Below are positions 1-9,080 of a stretch of DNA of 64,000 nt, piece by piece (position 1 is the first letter of the stretch; each line of letters starts with the position of its first letter). The position numbers and the translations under genes are program-made. Location of the stretch: contig DQHW01000007.1 of NCBI GenBank assembly GCA_003524305.1, positions 93,709 to 157,708 on the forward strand. Reading direction: 5' to 3'. This DNA comes from Anaerolineaceae bacterium (GTDB lineage: Bacteria > Chloroflexota > Anaerolineae > Anaerolineales > Anaerolineaceae). The notes under the pieces are model-generated. The model ran no database searches. It was not told the origin of the DNA and saw only the letters and a list, made by a program, of their open reading frames with translations.

Positions 1-743
1 CTGAACGCATCTTCAAGGCTTCACGTTCTGTCATGCAGTTGAGGTATGCATTGATCCCTTATATTTACAGCATGGCATGGAAAGCCCACAAGAGCGGCAT
101 CAGCCTGGTGGCCCCCATGTATTACGGCAACATGGATTCGCCGCAGGCTTTCGAAGCCAAAGACCAATATTTCTTTGGTTCGGAACTGATTGCTGCTCCG
201 ATTACAGAACCCGCGAACAACGATACTCACCTGGTCAACAAACGAGTCTGGCTGCCAGACGGAACCTGGACTCATTTTTTCACAGGTGAACATTTCATCG
301 GTAACCAATGGCACGCAATTTCGGCTGACCTTGAAGATATCCCTGTTTTTGCCAAACCGGGAGCGATTGTTCCGTTGGCACCATTTGTAGCTCGGGGCGG
401 GGTAGATAACCCTGACGTGTTGGATGTTTATGTGTTCCCCGGTGCGGATAATTCATTTGAGCTTTACGAAGACGATGGTTTGACCACAGATTATCAGTGC
501 GGAGAATTTTGTATCACGCGATTCACACTCCAGGACGGCGTTTTCACCATCCACGCTGCCAATGGTAATTTGCATCTCATTCCGGCAAGCCGCACCTACC
601 GTATTCACTTACGCGGTGTGGATCAGACCTCATCAGATCACGTTTCTGGTGAGTACAACTCTCAAACACGCACTCTCTCGATCGAACCCTTTGTGCTCCC
701 ATCCAATCATAGCTGCTCAATTAATTTCAAGGAGTCAAAATGA
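1..743 (+). CDS. GH31 family alpha-glycosidase, C-terminal part (runs off the left edge)
   Basis: The reading frame is open from base 3 to the stop at 741-743, so the gene begins before the window. The visible part has the end of a GH31 barrel (LRYALIPYIYS, then YFFGSELIAAPIT and the PVFAKPGAIVPLAP strand) and a C-terminal beta domain with the YEDDG motif seen in DUF5110-type tails. GH31 enzymes cleave alpha-linked glucose, xylose or galactose from oligosaccharides; the catalytic Asp pair lies upstream and cannot be checked, so the substrate is open. The stop overlaps the start of the GH35 gene (ATGA), so the two are translationally coupled and probably act on the same plant glycan. Confidence 0.85.
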   Translation, partial: ERIFKASRSVMQLRYALIPYIYSMAWKAHKSGISLVAPMYYGNMDSPQAFEAKDQYFFGSELIAAPITEPANNDTHLVNKRVWLPDGTWTHFFTGEHFIGNQWHAISADLEDIPVFAKPGAIVPLAPFVARGGVDNPDVLDVYVFPGADNSFELYEDDGLTTDYQCGEFCITRFTLQDGVFTIHAANGNLHLIPASRTYRIHLRGVDQTSSDHVSGEYNSQTRTLSIEPFVLPSNHSCSINFKESK

Positions 744-2473
744 CTTTAATAGTAGCTGGAGATCATTTCGTGTTGGATGGAAAACCATTCCGCATTCTTT
801 CGGGCGCCATGCATTATTTCCGCGTTCCGTGTGAATATTGGGATGACCGACTCGAAAAAGCGCGATTGATGGGGCTCAATACCATCGAGACATATGTTGC
901 CTGGAATCTACATGAGCCAAAACCGGGTGAATTCCATTTTGAGGGTAATCTTGATATTGAAGCATTTATTCAAGCAGCGGCGCAACACGGACTCAAAGTG
1001 ATCTTGCGACCTGGCCCCTATATTTGCTCAGAGTGGGATTTTGGCGGGCTGCCGGCCTGGCTGCTTAAAGATCCGCAAATGCGGGTACGTTGTGCTTACC
1101 CTCCTTTCCTCGCGGCAATGGATCGGTTTTTTGAGGCACTGTTAAAACCACTGATTTCGCTGCAATATTCAAGAGGCGGCCCAATCATCATGGTGCAAGT
1201 TGAGAATGAATATGGTAGCTATGGCGATGATAAGGTTTACTTGGCGCATATACGCGAATCTTTGCGCCGAATTGGGATCGAGGAATTTCTTTTTACCTCT
1301 GACGGTGAACAGGGGCGCAACCTTAAAGCCGGCATGTTGGATGGTGTCTTTGCCACGGTGAATTTTGATCATGCTCCTGAACACGCGTTTAACTTGCTTC
1401 GACGACTGCAACCTGATGGGCCGTTGATGTGTTCCGAGTTTTGGGTTGGCTGGTTCGACCACTGGAAGCTCTGGCATGAAACCCGGCCGGCCTTCAGAGT
1501 GGCCACCATCTTTGAAAGAATGCTGAAAGTCGGGGCTTCGGTAAATCTCTACATGTGGCACGGCGGCACTAACTTTGGCTTTATGAACGGAGCCAATCAC
1601 GTTTTTGGTAAATACCTTTCGATTGTTAATTCATATGATTATGATGCTCCGCTTTCTGAGGCAGGTGATATCACCAAAAAATATCTTAAACTGCGCAAGG
1701 TGATCAGTAAGTTTGCACCCGTGCCTGATGAGCCATTGCCTGCGGCCAGCCCTAAACTACAGATTGAGCAAGTGGATATTACCGATGGTGTTTCGTTGTG
1801 GAAGGCACTTCCAGCCCTCTCGACACCCGTGCGTTTGGCGAACCCTGAACCCATGGAATACCTTGATCAGAATTACGGTTTCATTCTCTACCGCACCCGG
1901 TTGAGCGGACCTCAAAGCGGATCGCTGTCGATCAATGGGCTGCGCGACCGCGCCCAGGTTTTTCTGGATGGAAAAGCGATTGGGGTTTTACGCCGCAACC
2001 GTCCAAACCAGGGTTTGAGAATCGAAGTGCCTGAAGGTGGAGCCCAACTGGATATTCTGGTTGAAAACATGGGACGAATCAATTTTGGCCCTGAACTGAT
2101 GGATCGCAAGGGAATCCTTGGGGGAGTGATATTGAACGGTCATTATGTTTTCGATTGGGAAGCATTCTGTCTGCCGCTGGAGGATCTATCCGGGCTTGAG
2201 TTTGCCAAAACAGAAAATTCTCTGAAAGAACCATCTTTTTATCGAGCAGAGTTTTTGATTGATCAACCGCTTGATACTTTTCTCAAGCTGCCTGGCTGGG
2301 AAAAAGGTGTCGCCTGGGTCAACGGCTTTAACCTCGGACGCTACTGGAAGGTTGGTCCCCAACAAGCACTTTATGTGCCGGCAACGGTTTTAAAGCCTGG
2401 CAGAAACGAATTGACCTTGTTTGAGTTGCATGGCACTAGCAAAATGCAAGCTCGCTTTAGTTCGAAATCATAG
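740..2473 (+). CDS. GH35 beta-galactosidase
   Basis: A 577-residue GH35 enzyme that should release terminal beta-galactose, here probably from arabinogalactan or xyloglucan side chains. The barrel starts with LSGAMHYFRVP and the ETYVAWNLHEP strand. E157 in VENEYGS is the expected acid/base and E233 in CSEFWVGWFDHW the expected nucleophile. C-terminal jelly-roll domains follow (about 390-570, ending with a PGWEKGVAWVNGFNLGRYW strand typical of the family). There is no signal peptide, so it acts in the cytoplasm on imported oligosaccharides. AAGGAG at 729-734 precedes the ATG, which overlaps the previous stop. A strong terminator follows. Confidence 0.93.
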   Translation: MTLIVAGDHFVLDGKPFRILSGAMHYFRVPCEYWDDRLEKARLMGLNTIETYVAWNLHEPKPGEFHFEGNLDIEAFIQAAAQHGLKVILRPGPYICSEWDFGGLPAWLLKDPQMRVRCAYPPFLAAMDRFFEALLKPLISLQYSRGGPIIMVQVENEYGSYGDDKVYLAHIRESLRRIGIEEFLFTSDGEQGRNLKAGMLDGVFATVNFDHAPEHAFNLLRRLQPDGPLMCSEFWVGWFDHWKLWHETRPAFRVATIFERMLKVGASVNLYMWHGGTNFGFMNGANHVFGKYLSIVNSYDYDAPLSEAGDITKKYLKLRKVISKFAPVPDEPLPAASPKLQIEQVDITDGVSLWKALPALSTPVRLANPEPMEYLDQNYGFILYRTRLSGPQSGSLSINGLRDRAQVFLDGKAIGVLRRNRPNQGLRIEVPEGGAQLDILVENMGRINFGPELMDRKGILGGVILNGHYVFDWEAFCLPLEDLSGLEFAKTENSLKEPSFYRAEFLIDQPLDTFLKLPGWEKGVAWVNGFNLGRYWKVGPQQALYVPATVLKPGRNELTLFELHGTSKMQARFSSKS

Positions 2474-2493
2474 ACAAAAATGATAGGTAAATG

Positions 2494-2533
2494 AACAGGA
2501 TGGGTTCTTGATGGCAAACACATCCTGTTTTTT
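2494..2533 (+). terminator. Rho-independent terminator after the GH31-GH35 pair
   Basis: AACAGGATG (2494-2502) pairs with CATCCTGTT (2521-2529), followed by TTTTATTTT. It lies between convergent genes and fits the end of the plus-strand transcript. Confidence 0.85.
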
Positions 2534-2564
2534 ATTTTGGAAGAAACAACACATTTTGAGCGTG

Positions 2565-3602
2565 TTAAACGGGTAGGGTTGCAACAGAAGCGCGTTCGAT
2601 CAAGTGACACGGCAAAATTATGGCATTCTGATTTACTTGATTTCCTTCTGTCAGCTCAAGCAGCATTTTTGCGCTTTCATGACCTATTTCGTGATTGGGT
2701 ACCTGGATGGTGGTTAACGGAACAGGTAGATAGCTGGCAATCTCGCGGTTGTCAAAACCGATGATGGAGAGGTCCCGTGGGATTTTCAAGCCGGATTCCT
2801 GGGCGGAGTTAATGCAGCCCGCAGCCATGAGGTCATTCATCACAAAGATTGCGGTAGGACGGTAAGGCAGTGCTAAAATATTTTTCATCTGCTCATAGCC
2901 AGATGGATACTCCCAGTCGCCGTAAAAAATGGATTCATCTCTGACTGGTAGATCGGCATTGTTAAGTGATGTTATGTACCCCTCCATACGTTGGTGAGTC
3001 GGGAAGGAATCTGGATGGCCTGCAAGGATGGCAATTTCACGGTGCCCGTGCTTGATCAGGTAATTAACTGCATCCATGGCGCCGTCTATATTATTGTAAG
3101 ACACGTAATGATCGTGTTTGGACCCGTGTGAATATGCATAAACGAAAGGGATTTCGATGGGGTTGATGATGTTGTCAATGTGGCGGTCGTGCAACCCCAC
3201 ATAGATGATTCCATCCACGTGTGAACGCAGCATTTGTTGAACGCTGTTATTAATATAAGTTTTATAATCCGCGATTTGATCATACTGGTTGTAAAGCTTT
3301 TCCAGCATGTGCAAATCGCTAAGGATCATTTGATAACCATGCTCCTCGAGGCTTTCTTCAATGCCATTCACAATGTCTGCGATCGGCATACCACGGATGT
3401 CTTCGACAAGGACGCCGATGGTTAATGTTTTTCCCATTCGCAGCGATTTTGCGAGCGAGTGCGGAGAAAAATTAGTCTGGGCAATGGCTTCATTGATGCG
3501 TCTGGTAGTATCTTCACTGAGTTGTTTATTGCCATTGATCACATAAGAAACAGAGGCGATGGATACACCCGCTAATTTTGCAATGTCTTTTAACGTCGTC
3601 AT
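2565..3602 (-). CDS. LacI family transcriptional regulator
   Basis: A 345-residue LacI/GalR repressor. The N-terminal helix-turn-helix is TLKDIAKLAGVSIASVSYVING, with the hinge at KSLRMGKTLTIGVLVEDI; a periplasmic-binding-protein-like effector domain follows from about residue 60 to the end. It is divergent from the GH127-ABC-GH51 genes, and two identical palindromes lie in the shared intergenic region, so it very likely represses that operon and is released by an arabinose-containing sugar (inference). AGAGGGA lies 6 bases before the ATG. Confidence 0.92.
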   Translation of the reverse strand: MTTLKDIAKLAGVSIASVSYVINGNKQLSEDTTRRINEAIAQTNFSPHSLAKSLRMGKTLTIGVLVEDIRGMPIADIVNGIEESLEEHGYQMILSDLHMLEKLYNQYDQIADYKTYINNSVQQMLRSHVDGIIYVGLHDRHIDNIINPIEIPFVYAYSHGSKHDHYVSYNNIDGAMDAVNYLIKHGHREIAILAGHPDSFPTHQRMEGYITSLNNADLPVRDESIFYGDWEYPSGYEQMKNILALPYRPTAIFVMNDLMAAGCINSAQESGLKIPRDLSIIGFDNREIASYLPVPLTTIQVPNHEIGHESAKMLLELTEGNQVNQNAIILPCHLIERASVATLPV

Positions 3603-3755
3603 GTTTCAATCCCTCTACCCAGGTTATATATTGTTCTACACTTCACCGCTTAAAAATCAAACCGTCATGTATTTATACCTTTTTGTCCAAATATATTCAA
3701 CCAGATGGTGAAAAACCAGTTTATAACGAATTTTGTGAATCAAGAAAATTGGGTA

Positions 3756-3784
3756 TTGACATTGCCTTTAAATTCTTCTATAAT
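3756..3784 (+). promoter_or_regulatory. Consensus sigma-70 promoter of the GH127-ABC-GH51 operon
   Basis: TTGACA (3756-3761) and TATAAT (3779-3784) are separated by exactly 17 bases, a perfect housekeeping promoter. The first operator begins 15 bases after the -10 box, so bound LacI would block initiation or clearance. Confidence 0.85.
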
Positions 3785-3799
3785 TTTGACATCAGCTTA

Positions 3800-3813
3800 G
3801 TTAAACGATTAAC
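3800..3813. promoter_or_regulatory. Proximal LacI-type operator
   Basis: GTTAAACGATTAAC is an inverted repeat with a central CG, the layout of LacI/GalR operators. It overlaps the likely transcription start of the operon. Confidence 0.75.
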
Positions 3814-3872
3814 CCAATTTTATCATGACTTCCAATTAATATCGGTAATTCGAAATTTTTTTATCATAGCAA

Positions 3873-3886
3873 GTTAAACGATTAAC
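3873..3886. promoter_or_regulatory. Distal LacI-type operator
   Basis: An identical copy of GTTAAACGATTAAC lies 73 bases (about seven helical turns) downstream of the first, between the promoter and the ribosome-binding site. The spacing suits cooperative binding or a small repression loop (inference). Confidence 0.75.
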
Positions 3887-3913
3887 TACGCACAAGTTAG
3901 GAGTTCTTATCTA

Positions 3914-5785
3914 ATGGAATTTGTTCAGGTCGCAGATGTGAAATTGAATGATCCCATGTGGTCCAGGCAGTTTGCCCTGGTCAAGGACATTGTTTTGCCG
4001 TACATGTGGGAAATATTAAATGATCGTATTGAACACGCAGCAAAAAGCCATTGCATCGAAAATTTCAAAGTGGCGGCCGGAAAATCCGATGAAAAGTATT
4101 ATGGCGTTGTATTTTTGGATACTGATCTCTACAAATGGATCGAAGCAGTTTCTTATTGTCTTACTGTTGAAAGAAATAATGAACTCGAAAAGCTGTGTGA
4201 TTATGCCATTGATTTGATCAAAGATGCCCAACTGTCTGATGGATATATCAATACTTACTACACCTCCGTGGCACCCGACGAGCGTTGGACAAATCTTATG
4301 GAAGGGCACGAACTTTATTGCGCCGGTCACTTGATTGAAGCGGCTGTGGCTTATTTTAAAGCCACTGGCAAAGACCAACTTCTGAAGATCAGTCGTAGAT
4401 TTGCAGATTTAATAGACCAAACCTTTGGCAAAGACAAAAGACGTGGCTATCCCGGACATCCCGAAATCGAGCTGGCTTTGATCCGTCTTTATGCGGTTAC
4501 CGAAGAAAAAAAGTATTTGGAACTTGCCGGATATTTTCTCGATGAACGAGGTATGGGCGATAACATTTTTGAAGAAGAATGCAAAAAAGAAGGGCATTCT
4601 TATATTTTTCCTGAAATGATCCATTTCAAAGCAGATTATTTTCAATCACAAGTGCCGGTACGAGAACAGTGCTGCGCTTCAGGCCATTCAGTCAGAGCCA
4701 TGTATTTGTACAGCGCCATGGCTGATTACGCACGGTTGACAAAAGATCAAGCCCTTGCTGCGGCTTGTGAAAGAATATTTGACAATACCATCACCCGTCA
4801 AATGTATGTCACCGGCGGGGTGGGGGCTTCAAAACTTGGAGAACGTTTTACCAGCGATTTCGACCTGCCTGCAGACAGTGCTTATGCCGAAACCTGTGCT
4901 TCTATTGGATTGATGTTGTTTTCTTCCAGAATGTGGCTTTTAAACAGCAAGAAAACGAATTACGACATCTGGGAGCAGGCTCTTTTCAACACTGTGCTTT
5001 CAGGCATGGGGCGGGATGGGCATCATTTCTTTTATGTCAATCCGCTCGAGGTTGTTCCGCAGACGATTAATCACAACCCCACTTTGTCGCATGTAAAGAC
5101 GCAAAGACAAAAATGGTTCAGCGTGGCGTGCTGTCCGCCAAACCTGGCTCGCATACTTACTTCCATCCCTGGATATATTTACGCACTTGATGGGGATTGT
5201 TTGTACATCCTTTCGCACCTTGGTTCTTCATTCAAAAAAGGAGGGCTCTATGTAAATCTTGTACGGAAAGGTGATGCCTATACACTCACGATTGAAGGTG
5301 GCCCGAAGAGGGTCTTTTTAAGGCTGCCTGAAAACTCAGAATTGGTTAGCGATCAAATCAAAGACCACGAAGATGGATACTTTATAATTCAGCATGCTGG
5401 TGGAAAAAATGAGTATTTTTACTCTTTGATTCCTCAAATCCGAATTTTAAGAGCTCATCCGAGTGTGTCGGCAGCAGCAGGAAAGCTTTGTGTTCAAAGA
5501 GGCGAAACTGTTTATTGCGCCGAACAGGTTGATAACGCGAAACCGTTGAGTGCACTTCGATTGCCTGTGGATGCTGTTTTCAGCGAAGAAAAAGTTGATT
5601 GGCTTGACGAGAACATGCCAATTCTGAAGACGGTTGGTTACAGTGTATCGGAAAAAAATTGGGATCAAACGCTTTATAGTTCCCAATCTTGTGTATACGA
5701 GTCACGAGAAATAACGCTAATTCCCTACAGCCAATGGGGCAATCGTGGCGAAAATGAGATGCGCGTGTGGTTAACCGAGAAGTAA
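3914..5785 (+). CDS. GH127 beta-L-arabinofuranosidase
   Basis: A 623-residue member of the former DUF1680 family. GH127 enzymes release beta-linked L-arabinofuranose, for example from hydroxyproline-rich plant glycoproteins, using a zinc-bound cysteine nucleophile. The metal and nucleophile residues are visible as E326-T-C328 (YAETCASIG) and the C406-C407 pair (VACCPPN), matching Glu338/Cys340/Cys417/Cys418 of HypBA1. The alpha/alpha barrel spans roughly residues 1-420, with beta domains after it. No signal peptide, hence cytoplasmic. AGGAG at 3899-3903 precedes the ATG. First gene of the LacI-controlled operon. Confidence 0.92.
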   Translation: MEFVQVADVKLNDPMWSRQFALVKDIVLPYMWEILNDRIEHAAKSHCIENFKVAAGKSDEKYYGVVFLDTDLYKWIEAVSYCLTVERNNELEKLCDYAIDLIKDAQLSDGYINTYYTSVAPDERWTNLMEGHELYCAGHLIEAAVAYFKATGKDQLLKISRRFADLIDQTFGKDKRRGYPGHPEIELALIRLYAVTEEKKYLELAGYFLDERGMGDNIFEEECKKEGHSYIFPEMIHFKADYFQSQVPVREQCCASGHSVRAMYLYSAMADYARLTKDQALAAACERIFDNTITRQMYVTGGVGASKLGERFTSDFDLPADSAYAETCASIGLMLFSSRMWLLNSKKTNYDIWEQALFNTVLSGMGRDGHHFFYVNPLEVVPQTINHNPTLSHVKTQRQKWFSVACCPPNLARILTSIPGYIYALDGDCLYILSHLGSSFKKGGLYVNLVRKGDAYTLTIEGGPKRVFLRLPENSELVSDQIKDHEDGYFIIQHAGGKNEYFYSLIPQIRILRAHPSVSAAAGKLCVQRGETVYCAEQVDNAKPLSALRLPVDAVFSEEKVDWLDENMPILKTVGYSVSEKNWDQTLYSSQSCVYESREITLIPYSQWGNRGENEMRVWLTEK

Positions 5786-5824
5786 TTTGCTGATTTTCAA
5801 CAAATCAAAAAGGAGTAACTCGAG

Positions 5825-7198
5825 ATGAAAAAAGGAAGTCTGCTTTCAATTCTAACCGTCCTGGTCATGTTATCAACTCTGCTGGTGGGTTGTGTTCAAG
5901 CTGCAGCCACAGAAGCACCTGCCGATGTCGCCGCAACAGAAGCTGCCGCCACTGAAGCACCTGAAGCAACCACAGTGGCTGCCGGTGAACCCGTTGAACT
6001 GGAGATGTGGTCGTTCATTCAACAGCATCTTGATTATTTTGTAGAAATGTCAGCCATTTGGAATGAAACACATCCTGACAAACCGGTCACAATCGTCCCC
6101 GTTTTCTATGATTGGGCATCCCTCCACGATAAACTTTATGCAGCCCAGATGGCTGGCGAAGGTGTTCCTGACATCGCCGATGTTGAAATGGGTAAATGGC
6201 CGATGTTCATGAATGGCGAAGTCCAATTTCTTGACCTGAATCCCTACATTACAGAATATGCCCAAGATCTTGTGACCCCGATTTTAGATATGGTCAGCAA
6301 AGATGGCAATTTGTATGCTGCCCCCAGCCATGTTGGCGCCACTGTCATGTATTACAACACTGAACTGCTCGAAGCCGCAGGCATTGATTACACAACCATC
6401 AAAACCTGGGATGACTTTGAAGCCGCAATGAAGACCTACAAAGAAGCCACTGGAAACTATATGTATTATTGCGAGACCTATGGTGCATATCAATACACGA
6501 TCTTGATGTCAGAATTAGGCGCAACGCTAATCGACGAAAAAGGTATGCCAACCCTCAATGGTCCCGAGGCTTTGAAATCTGTTGAATTGATCAACAAGTG
6601 GGTTAATGACGATTTGTTAGCCTTCATCCCGACCGGTAATGCAGACACCATTGATGGTGGCAGAGCCGCTGTTTACAATGGTGATGTTGCTGCTGTTGCA
6701 TACCCACTGTGGTATATGAACCGCTTCACCGATGAAATGCCCGACCTTGCTGGAAAAATCGCCATAGCTCCATTGCCTGTATTTGACGATAACTCCTATA
6801 AGTCAGTTGGCCTGGGCGGAACCGGCACCACTGTTGATAAAAACAGCGAAAATGCTGAACTCGCCGCCGAGTTTGTTGTTTGGGCAAAATTAAGTCCCGA
6901 AGGCAGCGCCGGTCTCTGGAAGCTTCTGGGATTTGACCCCGTGAATATTAAGGTTGCATCAGATACCTCAATCACGACCGATCCAGAAAACAAATTCCTT
7001 AAGTACTTCTCCACCAATCCATTTGATGTATTGGCCAGCGTTTCAGATAAAATGTTCTCACAGATGACGATGCAGAATTCCGGCATCATCAATGATTACC
7101 TGAGCGCCACCACATGGAATCGCATCTATGTTGATAAAGAAGACCCACAAACCGTTTTGGATGAAACACAAGCTGAATTGTTATCTCAATCAAATTAA
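5825..7198 (+). CDS. ABC sugar-binding lipoprotein (CUT1 family)
   Basis: A 457-residue extracellular solute-binding protein of family 1. The N-terminus is a lipoprotein signal with lipobox LVGC (Cys23), then an Ala/Thr/Glu-rich linker to about residue 58 that tethers the domain to the membrane, then the bilobed binding fold starting LEMWSFIQQH. It should capture an oligosaccharide and pass it to the two permeases downstream. Given the GH127 and GH51 neighbours the ligand is probably an arabino-oligosaccharide. An AAAAAGGAG site precedes the start. A 12-bp hairpin separates it from the permease genes. Confidence 0.92.
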   Translation: MKKGSLLSILTVLVMLSTLLVGCVQAAATEAPADVAATEAAATEAPEATTVAAGEPVELEMWSFIQQHLDYFVEMSAIWNETHPDKPVTIVPVFYDWASLHDKLYAAQMAGEGVPDIADVEMGKWPMFMNGEVQFLDLNPYITEYAQDLVTPILDMVSKDGNLYAAPSHVGATVMYYNTELLEAAGIDYTTIKTWDDFEAAMKTYKEATGNYMYYCETYGAYQYTILMSELGATLIDEKGMPTLNGPEALKSVELINKWVNDDLLAFIPTGNADTIDGGRAAVYNGDVAAVAYPLWYMNRFTDEMPDLAGKIAIAPLPVFDDNSYKSVGLGGTGTTVDKNSENAELAAEFVVWAKLSPEGSAGLWKLLGFDPVNIKVASDTSITTDPENKFLKYFSTNPFDVLASVSDKMFSQMTMQNSGIINDYLSATTWNRIYVDKEDPQTVLDETQAELLSQSN

Positions 7199-7218
7199 TG
7201 AGTATTAGATAAAATTAT

Positions 7219-7248
7219 GGGATAAAGCCCTGATCTGGGCTTTATCCC
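7219..7248 (+). promoter_or_regulatory. Intercistronic hairpin after the binding-protein gene
   Basis: GGGATAAAGCCC (7219-7230) pairs perfectly with GGGCTTTATCCC (7237-7248) around a 6-base loop. The following bases are GGAAAAAAG with no T-run, so it is not a strong terminator. It fits an RNA-stabilising or processing hairpin that raises binding-protein mRNA over permease mRNA, as in other ABC operons (inference). Confidence 0.75.
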
Positions 7249-7315
7249 GGAAAAAAGTAAATAGGCAAGTACTTTAAGGCAGACAATACAGAGAAGATAT
7301 TCTCCAGAGATAACT

Positions 7316-8209
7316 ATGAAATCAAAATTGAACTCGCAAAAAGTTGCTCCATATATATTCGTCCTGCCATTCGTATTGATATTCTTGATTTTCTTTGTTT
7401 ATTCAATTGGCAGCACGGTTTTAATGAGTTTTCAAAGTGTTCATATCGGTGATATCCAATTTGTTAAATTAGAAAATTTTCGCATGCTTTTCAATAATTC
7501 GAGTTTTCCGATCGCTATTCGTAATAGTTTGGTTTATACCGCTTTAACTTTGCTATTATTAATTCCTTTTCCAATGACATTTGCAGTGATGCTGAACAGC
7601 AAATCCATGCGGGGCAGCGGCTTATTTCGGGCGATCCTTTTTCTCCCGCTTTTATGCAGCGTGGTAGTTGCAGGCATCACTTTCAGATTTATGTTTAGTG
7701 AAACAAACGCGAGTCTGGTAAATAGTTTTGTTATTAATGTTTTGGGTGGTGAAAAAGTTCCATGGGTAAGACTGCAATGGCCCGCCATGATCCTTTTGGT
7801 CACATTGGCAAGTTGGCGGTGGACCGGCATAAATGTGATCTATTTTCTGTCAGGTTTGAATAGTATTCCTGTTGAACTTTATGAAGCTAGTGAAATTGAT
7901 GGCGCAAATACCTGGCAGAGGTTCCGGTATCTCACAATTCCGATGTTAAAACCAACCATAATTTATGTGTTAACCATCAGCATTTATGGAGGTCTTGCCA
8001 TGTTTGCTGAAAGTCAGATGATTTGGGCTGGAAAGTCATCACCTCATAATGTGGGCTTGACCATTGTAGGTTTCATCTATCAAAATGGTATAAGTCAGGG
8101 CAACTTGGGTCTTGCTTCTGCCACTGGATTGTTATTATTGTTGGCAGTGCTCATCATAAACCTGGTACAGCTAAGATTAACTGGTGTTATCGGAAAGGAG
8201 AATGACTGA
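7316..8209 (+). CDS. ABC sugar permease (MalF/UgpA type)
   Basis: A 297-residue integral membrane permease of the CUT1 type with about six membrane helices. The EAA loop reads EASEIDGANTWQRFRYLTIPMLKPT in family terms (about residues 190-215), the contact for the ATPase. It forms the pore with the next permease and receives sugar from the lipoprotein upstream. No ATPase gene is found in the locus, so a shared MsmX-like ATPase from elsewhere is needed (inference). Confidence 0.92.
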   Translation: MKSKLNSQKVAPYIFVLPFVLIFLIFFVYSIGSTVLMSFQSVHIGDIQFVKLENFRMLFNNSSFPIAIRNSLVYTALTLLLLIPFPMTFAVMLNSKSMRGSGLFRAILFLPLLCSVVVAGITFRFMFSETNASLVNSFVINVLGGEKVPWVRLQWPAMILLVTLASWRWTGINVIYFLSGLNSIPVELYEASEIDGANTWQRFRYLTIPMLKPTIIYVLTISIYGGLAMFAESQMIWAGKSSPHNVGLTIVGFIYQNGISQGNLGLASATGLLLLLAVLIINLVQLRLTGVIGKEND

Positions 8210-8210
8210 A

Positions 8211-9074
8211 ATGTCCAGCTCAACCATTTCTCCACGAAGACCGGGTGAAAGCCGAATTGCAGGAATTTTGTTGGTGGCATTTTTTGTGGTTTTGGGCGTT
8301 GTTGTGTTAATCCCTTTTGCATCAATCTTGTTAACTTCTTTTAAAGACAGCAGCACACTTATTAGAAATGGATTCAATCTCAAAATTAGTTTTGATACTT
8401 TTACCCTTGAAAACTATAAGTATCTATTCTCGGGCGAGCACGATTTTTTCAGATGGTTTGGAAACAGTATTTTCTTGACATTCGTTCAGACAGTTTTAAC
8501 TTTGTTTATCAGTGCCTGGGTTGGCTATGGCTTTGCTTTTTACAATTTCAAAGGAAAGAATTTTCTTTTTGTTTGTGTTCTTATTGTCATGATGATTCCA
8601 TTTGAAATCCTCATGCTGCCCATGTACCGCGAAATTATTGCCATGAAATTAATGAATAATTACATTGGCATAATGCTGCCTTTCCTGGCGAATCCAATTG
8701 CGATATTTTTCTTTCGTCAATTTTTGCAAAGCATCCCCAAAGAAATAGTGGATGCAGGCCGCATGGATGGCTGCAGCGAGTATGGAATTTTTCTAAGATT
8801 GATTATGCCGATCATGAAACCGGCATTTGCAGCCATGGCAATTTATGTGGGTATGACCTCATGGAACAATTTCTTGTGGCCGATGCTTGTTCTTACGGAG
8901 ACCAAGTTATTTACTCTGCCAATTGGTCTTAATAGTTTATTAGGCCCATATGGCAACAATTATTTGCTGCTTGTTTCTGGTGCGGTTATGTCAGTTTTGC
9001 CGATTATGGTATTATTTTTTAGTGCACAACGATTTTTTATCGAAGGCATGTCTACTGGAAGTGTCAAAGGATAA
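8211..9074 (+). CDS. ABC sugar permease (MalG/UgpE type)
   Basis: The second CUT1 permease, 287 residues from the chosen ATG. An EAA loop with DAGRMDGCSEYGIFLRLIMP lies near residue 180-200, and about six helices are apparent. In-frame starts at 8184 (GTG) and 8202 (ATG) exist, but the AAAGGAG at 8194-8200 is one base from 8202 and ten from 8211, so 8211 is preferred. It begins immediately after the previous stop, so the two permeases are coupled. Confidence 0.9.
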   Translation: MSSSTISPRRPGESRIAGILLVAFFVVLGVVVLIPFASILLTSFKDSSTLIRNGFNLKISFDTFTLENYKYLFSGEHDFFRWFGNSIFLTFVQTVLTLFISAWVGYGFAFYNFKGKNFLFVCVLIVMMIPFEILMLPMYREIIAMKLMNNYIGIMLPFLANPIAIFFFRQFLQSIPKEIVDAGRMDGCSEYGIFLRLIMPIMKPAFAAMAIYVGMTSWNNFLWPMLVLTETKLFTLPIGLNSLLGPYGNNYLLLVSGAVMSVLPIMVLFFSAQRFFIEGMSTGSVKG

Positions 9075-9080
9075 TCAACC

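Larger units (their letters stand above)
3603..3913. promoter_or_regulatory. Divergent control region between lacI and the arabinan operon
   Basis: This 311-base AT-rich region carries the operon promoter at 3756-3784 and two operators at 3800-3813 and 3873-3886. A TATATA-like stretch just upstream of the lacI start on the minus strand could serve lacI. No coding potential was seen. Confidence 0.7.

Noticed and set aside
1169..1600. Long minus-strand frames inside the GH35, propeller and L-serine dehydratase genes
   Set aside because: They are shadows of strongly supported genes on the other strand and show no domains or ribosome sites.
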